Positions 7,467-16,753 of a stretch of DNA of 64,000 bases are shown in pieces. Source of the DNA: Bradyrhizobium canariense (lineage in GTDB: Bacteria > Pseudomonadota > Alphaproteobacteria > Rhizobiales > Xanthobacteraceae); assembly GCF_018130465.1 (NCBI RefSeq), contig NZ_JAFCKJ010000015.1, forward strand, positions 62,001-126,000, in the 5' to 3' direction. The notes below the pieces were generated by a model. It searched no databases, was not told the DNA's origin, and saw only the letters and a list, made by a program, of their open reading frames with translations. The position numbers were made by a program, and so were the translations under genes. The first letter of the stretch is position 1. Every line of letters begins with the position of its first letter.

Positions 7467-8207
7467 ATGACTGAGGGAATGAGCTACGAGCTGAAAGACG
7501 GCGTCGCGCGGATCGTGCTCGACGACGGCAAGGTCAATGTGATGTCGACCGCGATGCTGGCCAAGATCGGCGCGGCCTTTGACCGTGCCGAGACGGAGGC
7601 TCAGATCGTGGTGCTGCGCTCGACGAGGCCTGGCATTTTTTCCGCCGGCTTCGATCTCAAGGTGTTCGCATCGGGCGACGCCGCCAAAAGCCTCGAGATG
7701 ATCCGGGCCGGCGCCGAGCTTGCGCTGCGGCTGATGTCGTTTCCGCATCCGACCATCGGCGTGATGGAAGGCCACGCCTTCCCGATGGGGACGTTCCTGC
7801 TACTCGCCTGCGACGTCAGGCTGGGCGCGGCCGGGCCGCACCGCATGGGGCTGAACGAGGTCGCCATCGGCATCGCGCCGCCGGGCTTTGCCATCGAGCT
7901 TGCCCGCAGCCGCCTGCATCCGGCCTGGCTCAGCCGCACCGCGACGCTGGGCGAGATGTATGAGCCCGGGGAGGCGTTGACGGCGGGCTTTCTCGATCGC
8001 GTGGTTGCGCCGGAAGCCATCGACAACACTCTCGAGGAGACCATCGCGACATTGCGCGCGATCCACCAGCCGTCGCACGCGATCGCAAAGAAGCGCCTGC
8101 GCCAGCCGGCCATGGACGCCATGCGTACGGCAATCGACCGCGAATTGACCATGGCTGCCTACGAGGCGAGCAATCGGCTCCGCAGCGCGGTCGCGATGCC
8201 CGGCTGA
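7467..8207 (+). CDS. Enoyl-CoA hydratase/isomerase (crotonase) family protein
   Basis: 246 residues from ATG 7467 (in-frame GTG 7443 and ATG 7479 are alternatives). The crotonase oxyanion-hole segments FSAGFDLKVF and GHAFPMGTFLLLACDVRLGA are present, and the Glu of LNEVAIG matches Glu144 of crotonase. The second catalytic Glu (Glu164) is not obvious, so it may be an isomerase or thioesterase-like crotonase rather than a hydratase. It is divergent from its likely regulator TetR. Confidence 0.85.
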   Translation: MTEGMSYELKDGVARIVLDDGKVNVMSTAMLAKIGAAFDRAETEAQIVVLRSTRPGIFSAGFDLKVFASGDAAKSLEMIRAGAELALRLMSFPHPTIGVMEGHAFPMGTFLLLACDVRLGAAGPHRMGLNEVAIGIAPPGFAIELARSRLHPAWLSRTATLGEMYEPGEALTAGFLDRVVAPEAIDNTLEETIATLRAIHQPSHAIAKKRLRQPAMDAMRTAIDRELTMAAYEASNRLRSAVAMPG

Positions 8208-8276
8208 GGCCGCGTCCCCCTCGGAAAACGCCAGCCCGATCTGGCGCGATTTCAAGGAACCGTGTAGATCGGTTTC

Positions 8277-8912
8277 ATGAGCAGCAGCAACGTCCACGTC
8301 GTCGCCCATCCCCTGGTCCAGCACAAGCTCTCCCTGATGCGGGAGAAGGACCGCTCGACCAAGAGCTTTCGCGAGATCCTGAACGAGATCGGGATGCTGC
8401 TCGGCTACGAGGTGACGCGCGATCTGCCGCTGGAGCTGGTCGAGATCGAGACGCCGATTGCGTCGATGCGGGCGCCCAAGATCGCCGGCAAGAAGCTCAC
8501 GCTCGCGCCGATCCTGCGCGCGGGCGTCGGCTTCCTCGACGGCATGCTGGCGCTGATGCCCTCGGCGCGCATCGCCCATATCGGGCTCTACCGCGATCCT
8601 GATACGTTGCAGGCCGTGGAATATTACTTCAAGGCGCCGCAGGACCTGTCGGACCGCACCGTGATCCTGATGGACCCGATGCTGGCGACCGGCAACTCGG
8701 CCTGCGCCGGCGCCTCCCTGCTGAAGGCGCGCGGCGCCCGCGACATCCGCTTCGTCTGCCTCCTGGCCGCGCCTGAAGGCATCGCGCAGTTCCAGAGCGA
8801 GCATCCGGACGTGCCGGTCTGGACCGCCGCGATCGACGAGTGCCTCAACGACCACGGCTACATCGTGCCGGGCCTGGGCGACGCCGGCGACCGGATGTTC
8901 GGCACCAAGTAG
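8277..8912 (+). CDS. upp: Uracil phosphoribosyltransferase
   Basis: Salvage enzyme converting uracil and PRPP to UMP in the cytoplasm. 211 residues, the standard length. The PRPP loop is [12 protein letters not shown] (about 131-142), the early segment is [13 protein letters not shown], and the C-terminal uracil-binding signature is [17 protein letters not shown]. It appears monocistronic, with an acyl-CoA ligase gene 33 bp after it. Confidence 0.97.
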   Translation: MSSSNVHVVAHPLVQHKLSLMREKDRSTKSFREILNEIGMLLGYEVTRDLPLELVEIETPIASMRAPKIAGKKLTLAPILRAGVGFLDGMLALMPSARIAHIGLYRDPDTLQAVEYYFKAPQDLSDRTVILMDPMLATGNSACAGASLLKARGARDIRFVCLLAAPEGIAQFQSEHPDVPVWTAAIDECLNDHGYIVPGLGDAGDRMFGTK

Positions 8913-8945
8913 ACAGGTTTGCGCGATCGGGTTAGTCCGGTTGCC

Positions 8946-10532
8946 ATGAACGCCAACCAATTTTCGCTGCAATCGCTGATCCGGACCGAGGCCGCCGCCG
9001 ATCCGGCCTTCGTGTTCGACGGCACGCCGGTCTCGCACGCCGAATTCTCAGAGAAGATCGAGCAGACCGCCGCCTGGCTTGCCGCGCACGGTATCGGCAA
9101 GGGCGACGTCGTCGCGGTCTGCCTGGTCAACCGGATCGAATGGATCGCGCTGCTGTTCGCCGCCGCCCGGCGTGGTGCGGTGATCGCCGCCGTCAACACG
9201 CGCTATCGCAGTGCAGAGGTCGCGCATCTGCTTAGGGTGTCCGGTGCGAAGCTGATGGTGGTCGAGGCCACATTCCGCGCGATCGATTTCTCCGCCATTC
9301 TCGCCGACGTCGCCAAGGACGAGGTGCCCGCGCTGCAAAAGCTTGCGGTGGTCGGTGCGGATAAGATTCCCTCCCAATGGCCCTGCGTGCGCTTCGATGC
9401 CTTCGACAAATCCTACCCGTCGGCCTCGCCGCCGCCGGACGATGTCGATCTGCCGGTTCTGCTCTACACCACGTCAGGCACGACCAAGGGGCCAAAGCTC
9501 GTCGCGCATTCGCAGCGGACGCTGGCGACCCATGCCGCCTCCGTTGCCAAGGCGCTCCAGCTCGATCCGCAGCGCCATTCGCTGCTGGCCATGCTGCCGT
9601 TCTGCGGCACCTTTGGCATGACGAGCCTGCTCGGCTTCGTCGCAGCGGGCGCGACCGTCCATGCGCTCGACGCCTTCGAGGCGGCGCCGGCGCTGGAGAT
9701 TCTCCGCGAGTGCGGGATCACGCACGCCTTTGGCTCGGATGAGATGTTCCGCCGCATCCTCGCCCTCACCGAGGCGCCGCGTCCGTTTCCGCATCTCGAA
9801 GTCTGCGGCTTTGCCGCGTTCCAGCCCGGCTGGCGCGAGCTTGCCGCGGAGGCCGAAGCGCGCGGCATGCCCCTGTTCGGCCTCTACGGTTCGAGCGAGG
9901 TGCAGGCGCTGTTCTCGATCGCCCGCTCGAGTGACGCGTTCACCGATCGCATCGAGGGCGGCGGCTGGGCGATGTCGCCGGAGGCCAAGGTCCGTGTGCG
10001 CGACACCGAGACCGGCGAACTCGCCGCTCGCGGCGTCTCTGGCGAGATCGAGATCAGCGCGCCGTCGCGCTTCCTCGGCTATTTCAACAACCCGGACGCG
10101 ACGCGCGATGCGATCACGGCCGACGGCTTCTTCCGCACCGGCGACATCGGCCGGCTGCGCGGCGACGGCGCCTTCGTCTACGAAACCCGCGCGGGTGATG
10201 CGATGCGGCTCGGCGGCTTCCTGGTCGCGCCCGGCGAGATCGAGGACGAGCTCAAATCGTGCGCTGGCGTGGCCGACGCCCAGGTGGTTGCGGTCGATCT
10301 GAAGGGACAGGCGCGCTGCGTCGCCTTCGTGATCCCGGCCCAAGGACCTCACACAGAGCCGCCACGGCAGGACAAGCTGGTCGCACGCCTGCGTGAGCGG
10401 CTTGCCGGCTACAAGGTCCCGGCGCGGATCTATGTCGTGGAGGCCTTCCCCGTCACCGACAGCGCGAACGGCGTCAAGATCCAGCGCGCCCGGCTTCGTG
10501 CCATCGCGATGGAGCGCATCGCGGCCGAATGA
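8946..10532 (+). CDS. Acyl-CoA synthetase/ligase, ANL superfamily
   Basis: AMP-forming carboxylate-CoA ligase of 528 residues from ATG 8946. The P-loop is LLYTTSGTTKGPKLVAHS (about residues 172-189), followed by LYGSSEVQALF, the FRTGDIGRL hinge Asp and a C-terminal NGVKIQRARLR whose lysine fits the adenylation Lys. The GGxNVyPxEIE segment is altered to GGFLVAPGEIE. Substrate cannot be read from sequence. It converges on flgL with a 7-bp gap. No strong Shine-Dalgarno, so the start is uncertain. Confidence 0.88.
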   Translation: MNANQFSLQSLIRTEAAADPAFVFDGTPVSHAEFSEKIEQTAAWLAAHGIGKGDVVAVCLVNRIEWIALLFAAARRGAVIAAVNTRYRSAEVAHLLRVSGAKLMVVEATFRAIDFSAILADVAKDEVPALQKLAVVGADKIPSQWPCVRFDAFDKSYPSASPPPDDVDLPVLLYTTSGTTKGPKLVAHSQRTLATHAASVAKALQLDPQRHSLLAMLPFCGTFGMTSLLGFVAAGATVHALDAFEAAPALEILRECGITHAFGSDEMFRRILALTEAPRPFPHLEVCGFAAFQPGWRELAAEAEARGMPLFGLYGSSEVQALFSIARSSDAFTDRIEGGGWAMSPEAKVRVRDTETGELAARGVSGEIEISAPSRFLGYFNNPDATRDAITADGFFRTGDIGRLRGDGAFVYETRAGDAMRLGGFLVAPGEIEDELKSCAGVADAQVVAVDLKGQARCVAFVIPAQGPHTEPPRQDKLVARLRERLAGYKVPARIYVVEAFPVTDSANGVKIQRARLRAIAMERIAAE

Positions 10533-10539
10533 GCCTGCC

Positions 10540-11451
10540 CTATTTCAGATAGCTCGAAAGATTCAGGCTCAGGATCTTGCCAAGCGCCGAATAGGACGCA
10601 GTAAGTTGCGCCTCGTAGGTCGAGAGCTCCGCCGTAACGGCAGCGACGTCGACGCTGGTGAGGTCGCTCGACAAAGTCTCGGCATAGCTCTTGTAGTCGC
10701 TCTGGCGGGCGCTGGCCGTCTCGATCGAGGACGCCGCGCTGGAAAGCTTTGCCTGCACGGCCGCCGTGTCGTCGAGCGCCGTGCCGGCAAGATCGAGCGC
10801 GCTGGAGATGTCCGCGGACGACAGCGAGGTGCTGTTGGCGACGAATTTCAGCACACGCATCACCTCCTCGAACGCCGAATTGTCGGCGGTTACACCATAG
10901 GAGACGGTCTCACCAGCGCCGACACGCACCGAGGCGATCTCGTCGTCGCCCCCGTAGTAACTGCTGTCCGCCGTGGCCAGAGACCCCGCCCCCGACGAAA
11001 AGCCCGTGAGATCGACCGGGGCCGTGTCCGTCTTGCCGCCGGCAAAGACATATTGACCGTCATACTGCGTGTTCATGATCGCCCCCATCTCCTCCAGCAA
11101 CTGCTGGGCGGAGCTGATCACCGAGGTCGCCTCGGTCGAGCTTCCGGTGGAGGCGGCGCTGAGCTGGGAGCGAAGCTGCGTGATGATGTCGGTGATCGAG
11201 CCGACCGCCGAATACATCACCTGCACTTTGCTGTCGGCCAGCGTCGCAGCATCGATATAGGACTGCGCGCGCGTCACCGAGACTTGGAGGTTGACGACGT
11301 GCTGCGCGTCCGAACCGTAGCCGCCGATATCGCTCGAGATGATGCCGGACGATTCCTGGACCTGCTTCTCGGCCATGACCGCCTGTACGCGCATTGCGTC
11401 GGAGATCATCTTGTTCGACTGCGCGAAGGTCGCGACCCGCATCGCCACCAT
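10540..11451 (-). CDS. flgL: Flagellar hook-filament junction protein FlgL (HAP3)
   Basis: 303 residues. The N-terminal flagellin-like helix (MRVATFAQSNKMISDAMRVQ) and C-terminal helix end (QLTASYSALGKILSLNLSSYLK) fit FlgL, and the internal NTQYDGQYVFAGGKTD is the family motif. AGGAGG lies nine bases before ATG 11451. It is the last gene of the leftward flgD-flgE-orf-flgN-like-flgK-flgL run and directly follows flgK, with which it forms the hook-filament joint. Confidence 0.93.
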   Translation of the reverse strand: MVAMRVATFAQSNKMISDAMRVQAVMAEKQVQESSGIISSDIGGYGSDAQHVVNLQVSVTRAQSYIDAATLADSKVQVMYSAVGSITDIITQLRSQLSAASTGSSTEATSVISSAQQLLEEMGAIMNTQYDGQYVFAGGKTDTAPVDLTGFSSGAGSLATADSSYYGGDDEIASVRVGAGETVSYGVTADNSAFEEVMRVLKFVANSTSLSSADISSALDLAGTALDDTAAVQAKLSSAASSIETASARQSDYKSYAETLSSDLTSVDVAAVTAELSTYEAQLTASYSALGKILSLNLSSYLK

Positions 11452-11464
11452 GCCCGAGTGCCTC

Positions 11465-13240
11465 CTATGTCGACTGCACGGCAGAGAGCAGCGCCGAGTA
11501 CATGGAGTTGATGGCCTGGATCAGCGCGGAGGCCGCCGAATATTTGTTCTGGAGCGTGCTGAGTTTCGCCGATTCCTCGTCAAGGTTGACCCCCGACTGC
11601 GACGACAGCGAGTTCGCATAGGTCGACTGCGCGATATCCTTGGCGGTGTAGTTGGTGGAGGCCTGCGACGACTTGCTCGCGACATCGGACACGACGGCCG
11701 AGGCGTAATCGGCGAGGGAGCCGGTGGTGGCGGCGAGCCCGCCGGTGGAGGAAAATGTCCGGGACTCCGTCAAGGCATCGTAGAAGGCATTGACGACGGT
11801 GGCAGACCCCGACGACAGCACCGCGCTGCCGACCGTCAGGCTCGACGAAGCGTCCAGTGTCGCGAGCTGAAGCTCGTTGGTTCCGGACAGGATCTTGCTG
11901 TTGACCGCGATATCCGACGCGCTCGTTCCCGTCACCAGATCGTTGAGACCGAAATACTCCGAAAACCCCTCGCCGGAGCTTCCCACCGAGCTCGTCATCT
12001 CGTTGATGGCGACGCCATTGCCTGAGCCGGTCGCCGTGATCGAGAGATGGCCGTCCGAATCGACCGATGCGGAGAGTCCGGAGATTCCGTTGATCGCGGT
12101 GACGAGATCGCCGACCGTGGAATAGGACGAGAGGTCGAGATCACCGTAGGTGACCAGATTGCCGCTCTGGTCGGTGGAGGCGATGCGCACCGAGCCGGTG
12201 GCGGAGAGCGCCGTGCTGCTGGTGACGGCCGTCGTGCCGGTCAGGCTGGTCGGCGCCGGCACCGAAGAGGCGCCGTTCGAGACGCTGTTCATGGCCGAGG
12301 CGAGCTGCTGCGCGAGCTGGTCGAGCTGGGACTGCGCCGCCGGCAGGGTCTTGTCGCGAAGCGTGACGAGCGCGCCGATGTCGCCGCCGGATATCTGGGA
12401 GGTGATATCGACGCCGTTCACCGTGATCGCGCTAAAACCGCTCGACGATGAGCCGGCGCTGTAAGTCGTCGACGCCGTCACGTTGGCCGCGGCGGTATAG
12501 CTGATCGTGTGCGCGGAACTGTCGACCAGCGCCTGGCCGGACGTGGTATAGATCTGGAGATCGCCGTTCGACGTCGTGAAATAGCTGATGTTCATCTTGG
12601 AGGCGGCGTCCTGGAGCGCGGTGTTGCGCTGGTCCTCCAGGTCCGCGGTCGATTGGCCGGCCGCCGCCGTCTGCTTGATCGCGGCGTTGAGATCCGCGAT
12701 CTGCTCAAGATCCGTATTCACATCGTCGATCGAGGACGAGATGTCCTGGTCGGCGTCGCCGCGGAGCTTCTGGATACCGCTCGACGTCTCCCGCAACTGG
12801 CTCGCGACGTCATCGAGCGCGCTGACGACGTTGGATTGCAGCGAAGCGCTGCTCGGCGTGCTCGCCAGGGACGACAGCGCCGATTCCAGCGTGGCGATGC
12901 TGTTTGCGAGCGAGGTTCCCGTGGAGCTTCCATCGGTGCTGCTGGTCGAGCCGTAGAGCTTTTCAAGCGAGGTCAGATAGGTGTTGGTCGTATCGGCCGA
13001 GCCGAGCTCGGAGGTCGCCCCGACCAGCGACTTCAGCAGCAGCTTGTCGACGGTCGAGGAGATACCTGTGACGGTAACGCCAGTGCCTACACCGTTGGTG
13101 ACGCTGCTCGACTGGTTGGCGGTCTTCTCGGTGTAGCCCGTCGTGTCGGCGTTCGAGATGTTCGACGACGTCACGCTGATCTGCACCGACGTGGCCGACA
13201 GCCCGCTGAAGGCGATCGATCGTGCGATATTGAGTGACAC
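11465..13240 (-). CDS. flgK: Flagellar hook-associated protein FlgK (HAP1)
   Basis: 591 residues. The N-terminus MSLNIARSIAFSGLSATSVQ followed by SNISNADTTGYTEK is the axial-protein motif; the C-terminus SGVNLDEESAKLSTLQNKYS then AASALIQAINSM is the FlgK signature. The middle is a Ser/Thr/Ala-rich variable domain. It acts at the hook-filament junction after export by the flagellar type III system. flgL is 13 bp downstream and a FlgN-like chaperone gene 18 bp upstream. Confidence 0.95.
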   Translation of the reverse strand: MSLNIARSIAFSGLSATSVQISVTSSNISNADTTGYTEKTANQSSSVTNGVGTGVTVTGISSTVDKLLLKSLVGATSELGSADTTNTYLTSLEKLYGSTSSTDGSSTGTSLANSIATLESALSSLASTPSSASLQSNVVSALDDVASQLRETSSGIQKLRGDADQDISSSIDDVNTDLEQIADLNAAIKQTAAAGQSTADLEDQRNTALQDAASKMNISYFTTSNGDLQIYTTSGQALVDSSAHTISYTAAANVTASTTYSAGSSSSGFSAITVNGVDITSQISGGDIGALVTLRDKTLPAAQSQLDQLAQQLASAMNSVSNGASSVPAPTSLTGTTAVTSSTALSATGSVRIASTDQSGNLVTYGDLDLSSYSTVGDLVTAINGISGLSASVDSDGHLSITATGSGNGVAINEMTSSVGSSGEGFSEYFGLNDLVTGTSASDIAVNSKILSGTNELQLATLDASSSLTVGSAVLSSGSATVVNAFYDALTESRTFSSTGGLAATTGSLADYASAVVSDVASKSSQASTNYTAKDIAQSTYANSLSSQSGVNLDEESAKLSTLQNKYSAASALIQAINSMYSALLSAVQST

Positions 13241-13258
13241 GGCGAGATCCTCGAATCG

Positions 13259-13732
13259 TCAGGCGCTGCGGCTGGTGCCGCTGGAGACGGGGCGCGCAGC
13301 GACCCGGCCGGAAGCGCCATAGGGCGACACCGCCGCGATCTGCTCGCGGATCGCCTGCATGACGGCCTCGATCCGGCGGTTGCTGGCCTCGATCGCCGCG
13401 CGCAGGCGCACCAGGTTCTCGTCCATCGCCGTGCGCAGCTTCAAGATCCGCGCCAAGAGCTGCTCGCGCAGGATCCGGTCCGGTACGTTCAGGCTGGTCG
13501 TGCCCGCAGCACATTCGGCAACGGTCTGCTCGAACATCTCCGCCAGGCGATTCTTCTCGTCGACCTGCTTCAGGCGCGAGGCCGGCAGGCCCTTGGCGAG
13601 CTCGGCATTCTCCTCGGCGACCAGCGCAGTCAGCGTGTCGATCAGCGCGATCAGCGACTTGATCCGGACGTCGCCATTTGCGGCGCTCGTCCTCGTGGCT
13701 TGGCTCTTGGCGTGGGCTACAGTCATGGTCAT
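13259..13732 (-). CDS. FlgN-like flagellar chaperone
   Basis: 157 residues, predicted all-helical. The segment IKSLIALIDTLTALVAEENAE followed by LAKGLPASRLKQVDEKNRLA resembles FlgN, the export chaperone of FlgK and FlgL, and the gene lies immediately upstream of flgK. The C-terminal tail (RVAARPVSSGTSRSA) is low-complexity. Alpha-proteobacterial FlgN proteins are poorly conserved, so the call rests on motif plus position. Confidence 0.7.
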   Translation of the reverse strand: MTMTVAHAKSQATRTSAANGDVRIKSLIALIDTLTALVAEENAELAKGLPASRLKQVDEKNRLAEMFEQTVAECAAGTTSLNVPDRILREQLLARILKLRTAMDENLVRLRAAIEASNRRIEAVMQAIREQIAAVSPYGASGRVAARPVSSGTSRSA

Positions 13733-13741
13733 CGCCTTCTT

Positions 13742-14005
13742 CTAGTTATTCCGTTTGCCGCGGCTGACCTGCGCATTGCGCAGGTACGCGGCGATCGCAG
13801 TCGTCCTGACGGTTGCTTGCCTCATCTCGCCCTCGACCTCCGCGCATTCCCGCAACAAGCCGCGGCGCGCCGTCTCGACGTCGTCGATCAGTGCGAGCAA
13901 TTGCCTGCGGTCGCCGCCTCTGACGGTCGCGGCCCGTGTCACCAGCCGTTGCAGCCGGCGCAGCAGGGCCTCTCCGACAACCCTGGACTCTTCACTGCGC
14001 ACCAC
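13742..14005 (-). CDS. Hypothetical small protein between flgE and flgN-like gene, 87 aa
   Basis: A basic, probably helical protein (ALLRRLQRLVTRAATVRGGD, then IDDVETARRGLLRECAEVEG) beginning with tandem GTG codons immediately after the flgE stop and ending nine bases before the next gene. The packing implies translational coupling in the hook operon. Length and helical character would suit a flagellar chaperone or export accessory, but no family is recognised. Confidence 0.6.
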   Translation of the reverse strand: MVRSEESRVVGEALLRRLQRLVTRAATVRGGDRRQLLALIDDVETARRGLLRECAEVEGEMRQATVRTTAIAAYLRNAQVSRGKRNN

Positions 14006-15271
14006 TCACCTCATCGCCGAGATCAGGGTGTCGTACATCTTGTTGACGGTCGAGATGACCTGGGACGCGGCCGAATAAGCCTGCTGCGCCGAGATCATGC
14101 TCGAGAACTGGCTGGACGTGTCGGTGGTCGAAGATTCCAGCTCGCTGCCGTAGATCGTGCCCGCACCGTTCTCGCCGGAGGCCTGCAGGGCGGCGTTGCC
14201 CGACGTCACCGTCGCCGAATAGATCCCGTCGCTGGAGGCGGCGAGCCCGTTTGGGGCGGCGAAGGTCGCGACCGCGATCTTGTAGATCGCAATGGTCTGG
14301 CCGTTGGAATAGGTGGCGTCGACGACGCCGTCGTCGCCGATCGATATGCTGGACAGCTTGCCGTAGGACAGGCCGTCCGAGTCGATGCTGGTGACGTTGA
14401 CCGACGGCGTGGTCTCGCCGGACGCGTATTGCGTCAGACCGTCGGTCTTCCCGGCGGTGCCGAGATCCATGGTAATCGTGCTGTCGGCCGCGCCGTCGGT
14501 CCAGCCTGTGATCGAGACGGTCGCCGGGTCCGGGCTGGTGCTGGCCAGCGAGCCGTCGCTGTTGAAGGTGATGTCGATCGTGCCTGACGCCGTGCCGGTC
14601 GCGGTCGTGGTGTCCGAGGCCGTGGTCGGGTTGGCGAAGCTCGCGCTCCAGGTGTTGGTGCCGGTCTTGGACCAGGTGATCTGCATCGAATTCGCGGCGC
14701 CAAGCGAATCGCAGACCGTCATCGAGCTGGTATAGGTATCGCCCGTCGCGGCATCCGAGGGCAAATTGGCTGCGATCGTGGTCTTGGTGGTGGCACTGCC
14801 GCTGGTCGATGCGACCTGGGTGTTGATGGGCTCGAGGTTGCTCGCCGTTTCGTTGCCGACGACGTTGCCGTCCGCGTCGGTGCGCCAGCCCTCGAGGTAA
14901 TAGCCGTTGTTCTGGAGATAGCCGGCATTGTCGGTGGTGAAGGCACCGTTGCGTGTGTAGGCGACGGTGCCGCCCGACTTGGCGTCGGTCACAACGAAGA
15001 AGCCCGAGCCCTGGATCGCGATGTCCGTGGCGTTAGAGGTCGCAGCCAGCAGGCCCTGCTGGGTGATGTTGGAGCGGCCCGACACGGTGACGCCGCCCGA
15101 GGCATAGGAGGTGGTGTTGCTCGACGCGGTCACGAGCGCGTCGAACATCCCGGACGCCGTCTTGTAGGCGGTCGTATCGGAATTGGCGATGTTGTCGCTG
15201 ATCATCGACAGGGACTGGCTCTGCGCACTGAGTGCCGAGATCGCCGAGGATAATGCACCGGTCAGACTCAT
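14006..15271 (-). CDS. flgE: Flagellar hook protein FlgE
   Basis: 421 residues. The N-terminus MSLTGALSSAISALSAQSQS then SMISDNIANSDTTAYKTA is the axial rod/hook motif; GSGFFVVTDAKSGGTVAYTR and NGAFTTDNAGYLQNNGYYLEG are typical FlgE core segments. The C-terminus has MISAQQAYSAASQVISTVNK. It polymerises into the hook outside the cell. It lies 19 bp downstream of flgD, the hook cap gene. Confidence 0.95.
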   Translation of the reverse strand: MSLTGALSSAISALSAQSQSLSMISDNIANSDTTAYKTASGMFDALVTASSNTTSYASGGVTVSGRSNITQQGLLAATSNATDIAIQGSGFFVVTDAKSGGTVAYTRNGAFTTDNAGYLQNNGYYLEGWRTDADGNVVGNETASNLEPINTQVASTSGSATTKTTIAANLPSDAATGDTYTSSMTVCDSLGAANSMQITWSKTGTNTWSASFANPTTASDTTTATGTASGTIDITFNSDGSLASTSPDPATVSITGWTDGAADSTITMDLGTAGKTDGLTQYASGETTPSVNVTSIDSDGLSYGKLSSISIGDDGVVDATYSNGQTIAIYKIAVATFAAPNGLAASSDGIYSATVTSGNAALQASGENGAGTIYGSELESSTTDTSSQFSSMISAQQAYSAASQVISTVNKMYDTLISAMR

Positions 15272-15290
15272 GGTAGAACTCCGGAAGAAA

Positions 15291-15959
15291 TCAGGATGTG
15301 ACGCCGATGATGTTGGCGGCGCTGACGGAAATGCCGTTCACGGTAAGCGAGGGGGTCGAGGTCGAGGTGTCGATGCCGGTCACGGTGCCAGTGACGGTCG
15401 TGTAGTTGAGGACCGAATTGCCGGAGGAATTCGTCGCGGTCACCGAGATCGTGTACTGGCCGCCGTCGGAGAGCTGGTTGCCGCTGGAGTCCTTGCCGTC
15501 CCAGGTGAAACTATTGGAGCCGGAATTGCCGGTCCCGGTGCCGGTGTAGACAACATTGCCGGAGGAATCCGAGATGCTGATCGACACGTCCGAGGCGGCC
15601 GAGGACAGCGAGTAGCCGAACGTCGCCGAGCCATTGCTCAAGGTCGAGGTGTCCGTCTTCGCCTCGACGGTGTGGCCGATGTAGTTCACGGAATTCAGCG
15701 TCACGAGGCTCGAGAATGAGCCCGCGAGCGACGAGAGATTGGAGTTGATCGACTGCTGAGAGGTGAAATTCGCATATGAGGTGAGCTGATTGACGAGGTC
15801 GGTGGTCGAGGTCGCATCCAGCGGATTCTGGTTCTGGAGCTCGCTGACGAGCAGGCTCAGGAAATCGCTGGATGTCAGCGTCGAACTGGACGACGTGCTC
15901 GACGACGACGATGTCGTCGTCGTGGCGGTCGACGCAGAACTCGTGGCGGAAACGGTCAT
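15291..15959 (-). CDS. flgD: Flagellar hook capping protein FlgD
   Basis: 222 residues. After a Ser/Thr-rich N-terminus comes the family signature DFLSLLVSELQNQNPLDATS (about residues 32-51), followed by the FlgD Ig-like segment SNSFTWDGKDSSGNQLSDGG. It caps the growing hook and is first in the leftward hook operon. Promoter presumably in the 351-bp region upstream. Confidence 0.94.
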   Translation of the reverse strand: MTVSATSSASTATTTTSSSSSTSSSSTLTSSDFLSLLVSELQNQNPLDATSTTDLVNQLTSYANFTSQQSINSNLSSLAGSFSSLVTLNSVNYIGHTVEAKTDTSTLSNGSATFGYSLSSAASDVSISISDSSGNVVYTGTGTGNSGSNSFTWDGKDSSGNQLSDGGQYTISVTATNSSGNSVLNYTTVTGTVTGIDTSTSTPSLTVNGISVSAANIIGVTS

Positions 15960-16310
15960 CAGAAACTCCGGCTTCCTTGCGTTGCCGGCGACGACATGTC
16001 GGTCGGCGGCGCTTGAAATCTGTGTGCTGATGAAACGGCTGGGCGTGCGAAGTCAGGCGGCGATTCACGTACGCAAAAACAGCTTTCGACACGGCAAAAT
16101 CTGCCGCGTGCGCGCGTGTCAAAGCAGCGATGATGTCAGGGTCGCTTGTTGCGGCGACGGAGCCGCGCTTCCTCGCCTCACTCGCGGCAAAGCAATCGCA
16201 TACAAGATGAGGGTTCGGGGTGCCGACGCTTCCACCGCGTCATTGGCCTGCGAAAGCTTTTGCTGCCGCAACCACAACGAGGTGAAGATACGGGATTTCA
16301 GAAGAGCCCT
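15960..16310. other. 351-bp gap upstream of flgD
   Basis: No gene supported. It should hold the promoter for the leftward flgD operon, but I could not pick out a sigma-54, sigma-28-like or CtrA site with confidence. Confidence 0.5.
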
Positions 16311-16583
16311 TCAGCTTTCCGCCGTCTCGCCCTCGGTGCGCGGCTCGGCGGTGTCGCCCTTCATTTTCGCGGCAGCAGTGACGATGCGGTCGGCGAGGCC
16401 TGCGGGCGCGCGGACCGGGGGTGCTGCAAGCGCGCGGCGCAAGACGCGCGACTCTTCCAGCAAGGCTTGCGCGGCGGCAGACCGCGCCAGCAGCTCTTCG
16501 GCGGGTATACGCCGATCGTCTGGCCAGAGGGAGAGATCCTCGCCCAGCCGATCAATCAGTTCCTCAAACTCGGTGACGTCCAT
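16311..16583 (-). CDS. Hypothetical acidic protein, 90 aa
   Basis: Begins MDVTEFEELIDRLGEDLSLW followed by PDDRRIPAEELL and has a repeated Leu/Ala helix (ALLEESRVLRRALAAPPVRA). No membrane segment. I have the impression that small proteins of this form accompany ECF sigma factors in rhizobia, which could link it to the sigma gene at 19897, but this is memory-based. It lies 170 bp downstream of fliS on the same strand, beyond a GC-rich hairpin. Confidence 0.65.
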   Translation of the reverse strand: MDVTEFEELIDRLGEDLSLWPDDRRIPAEELLARSAAAQALLEESRVLRRALAAPPVRAPAGLADRIVTAAAKMKGDTAEPRTEGETAES

Positions 16584-16650
16584 CGCCCGCCGGTCCCGCC
16601 TCGGTCAGGCCACGTCATAAAGCATTGCTGGCGCGGCGGAAACCGGATTT

Positions 16651-16679
16651 CGGCGGGTTTGGGCCCCAAAACCGCCCGC
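16651..16679 (-). terminator. GC-rich hairpin downstream of fliS
   Basis: On the minus strand GGGCGGTTTTGGGG pairs imperfectly with CCCAAACCCGCC around a short loop, about 75 bases after the fliS stop. There is no T-tract, so it may be a weak or Rho-assisted terminator. Confidence 0.35.
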
Positions 16680-16753
16680 AGCACTACGGAAAGCGTCCGA
16701 AACGACCGGCCGCAGATTCGCCGGTGCGCTCCGGAATCGGGCAGCCCGCGCTT

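Noticed and set aside
8217-8276. GGAAC followed by CGGTT upstream of upp as an EcfG-type general stress promoter
   Set aside because: The blocks are only about nine bases apart; the known consensus needs 16-17.
11453-11460. Further copy of CCGAGTG just before flgL
   Set aside because: A single heptamer overlapping the translation start region without the conserved flanks; likely chance.
16220-16310. Sigma-54 site near TTGGCCTGCGAAAGC for the hook genes
   Set aside because: GG and GC elements are not at the required 10-base spacing and the orientation is wrong for flgD.
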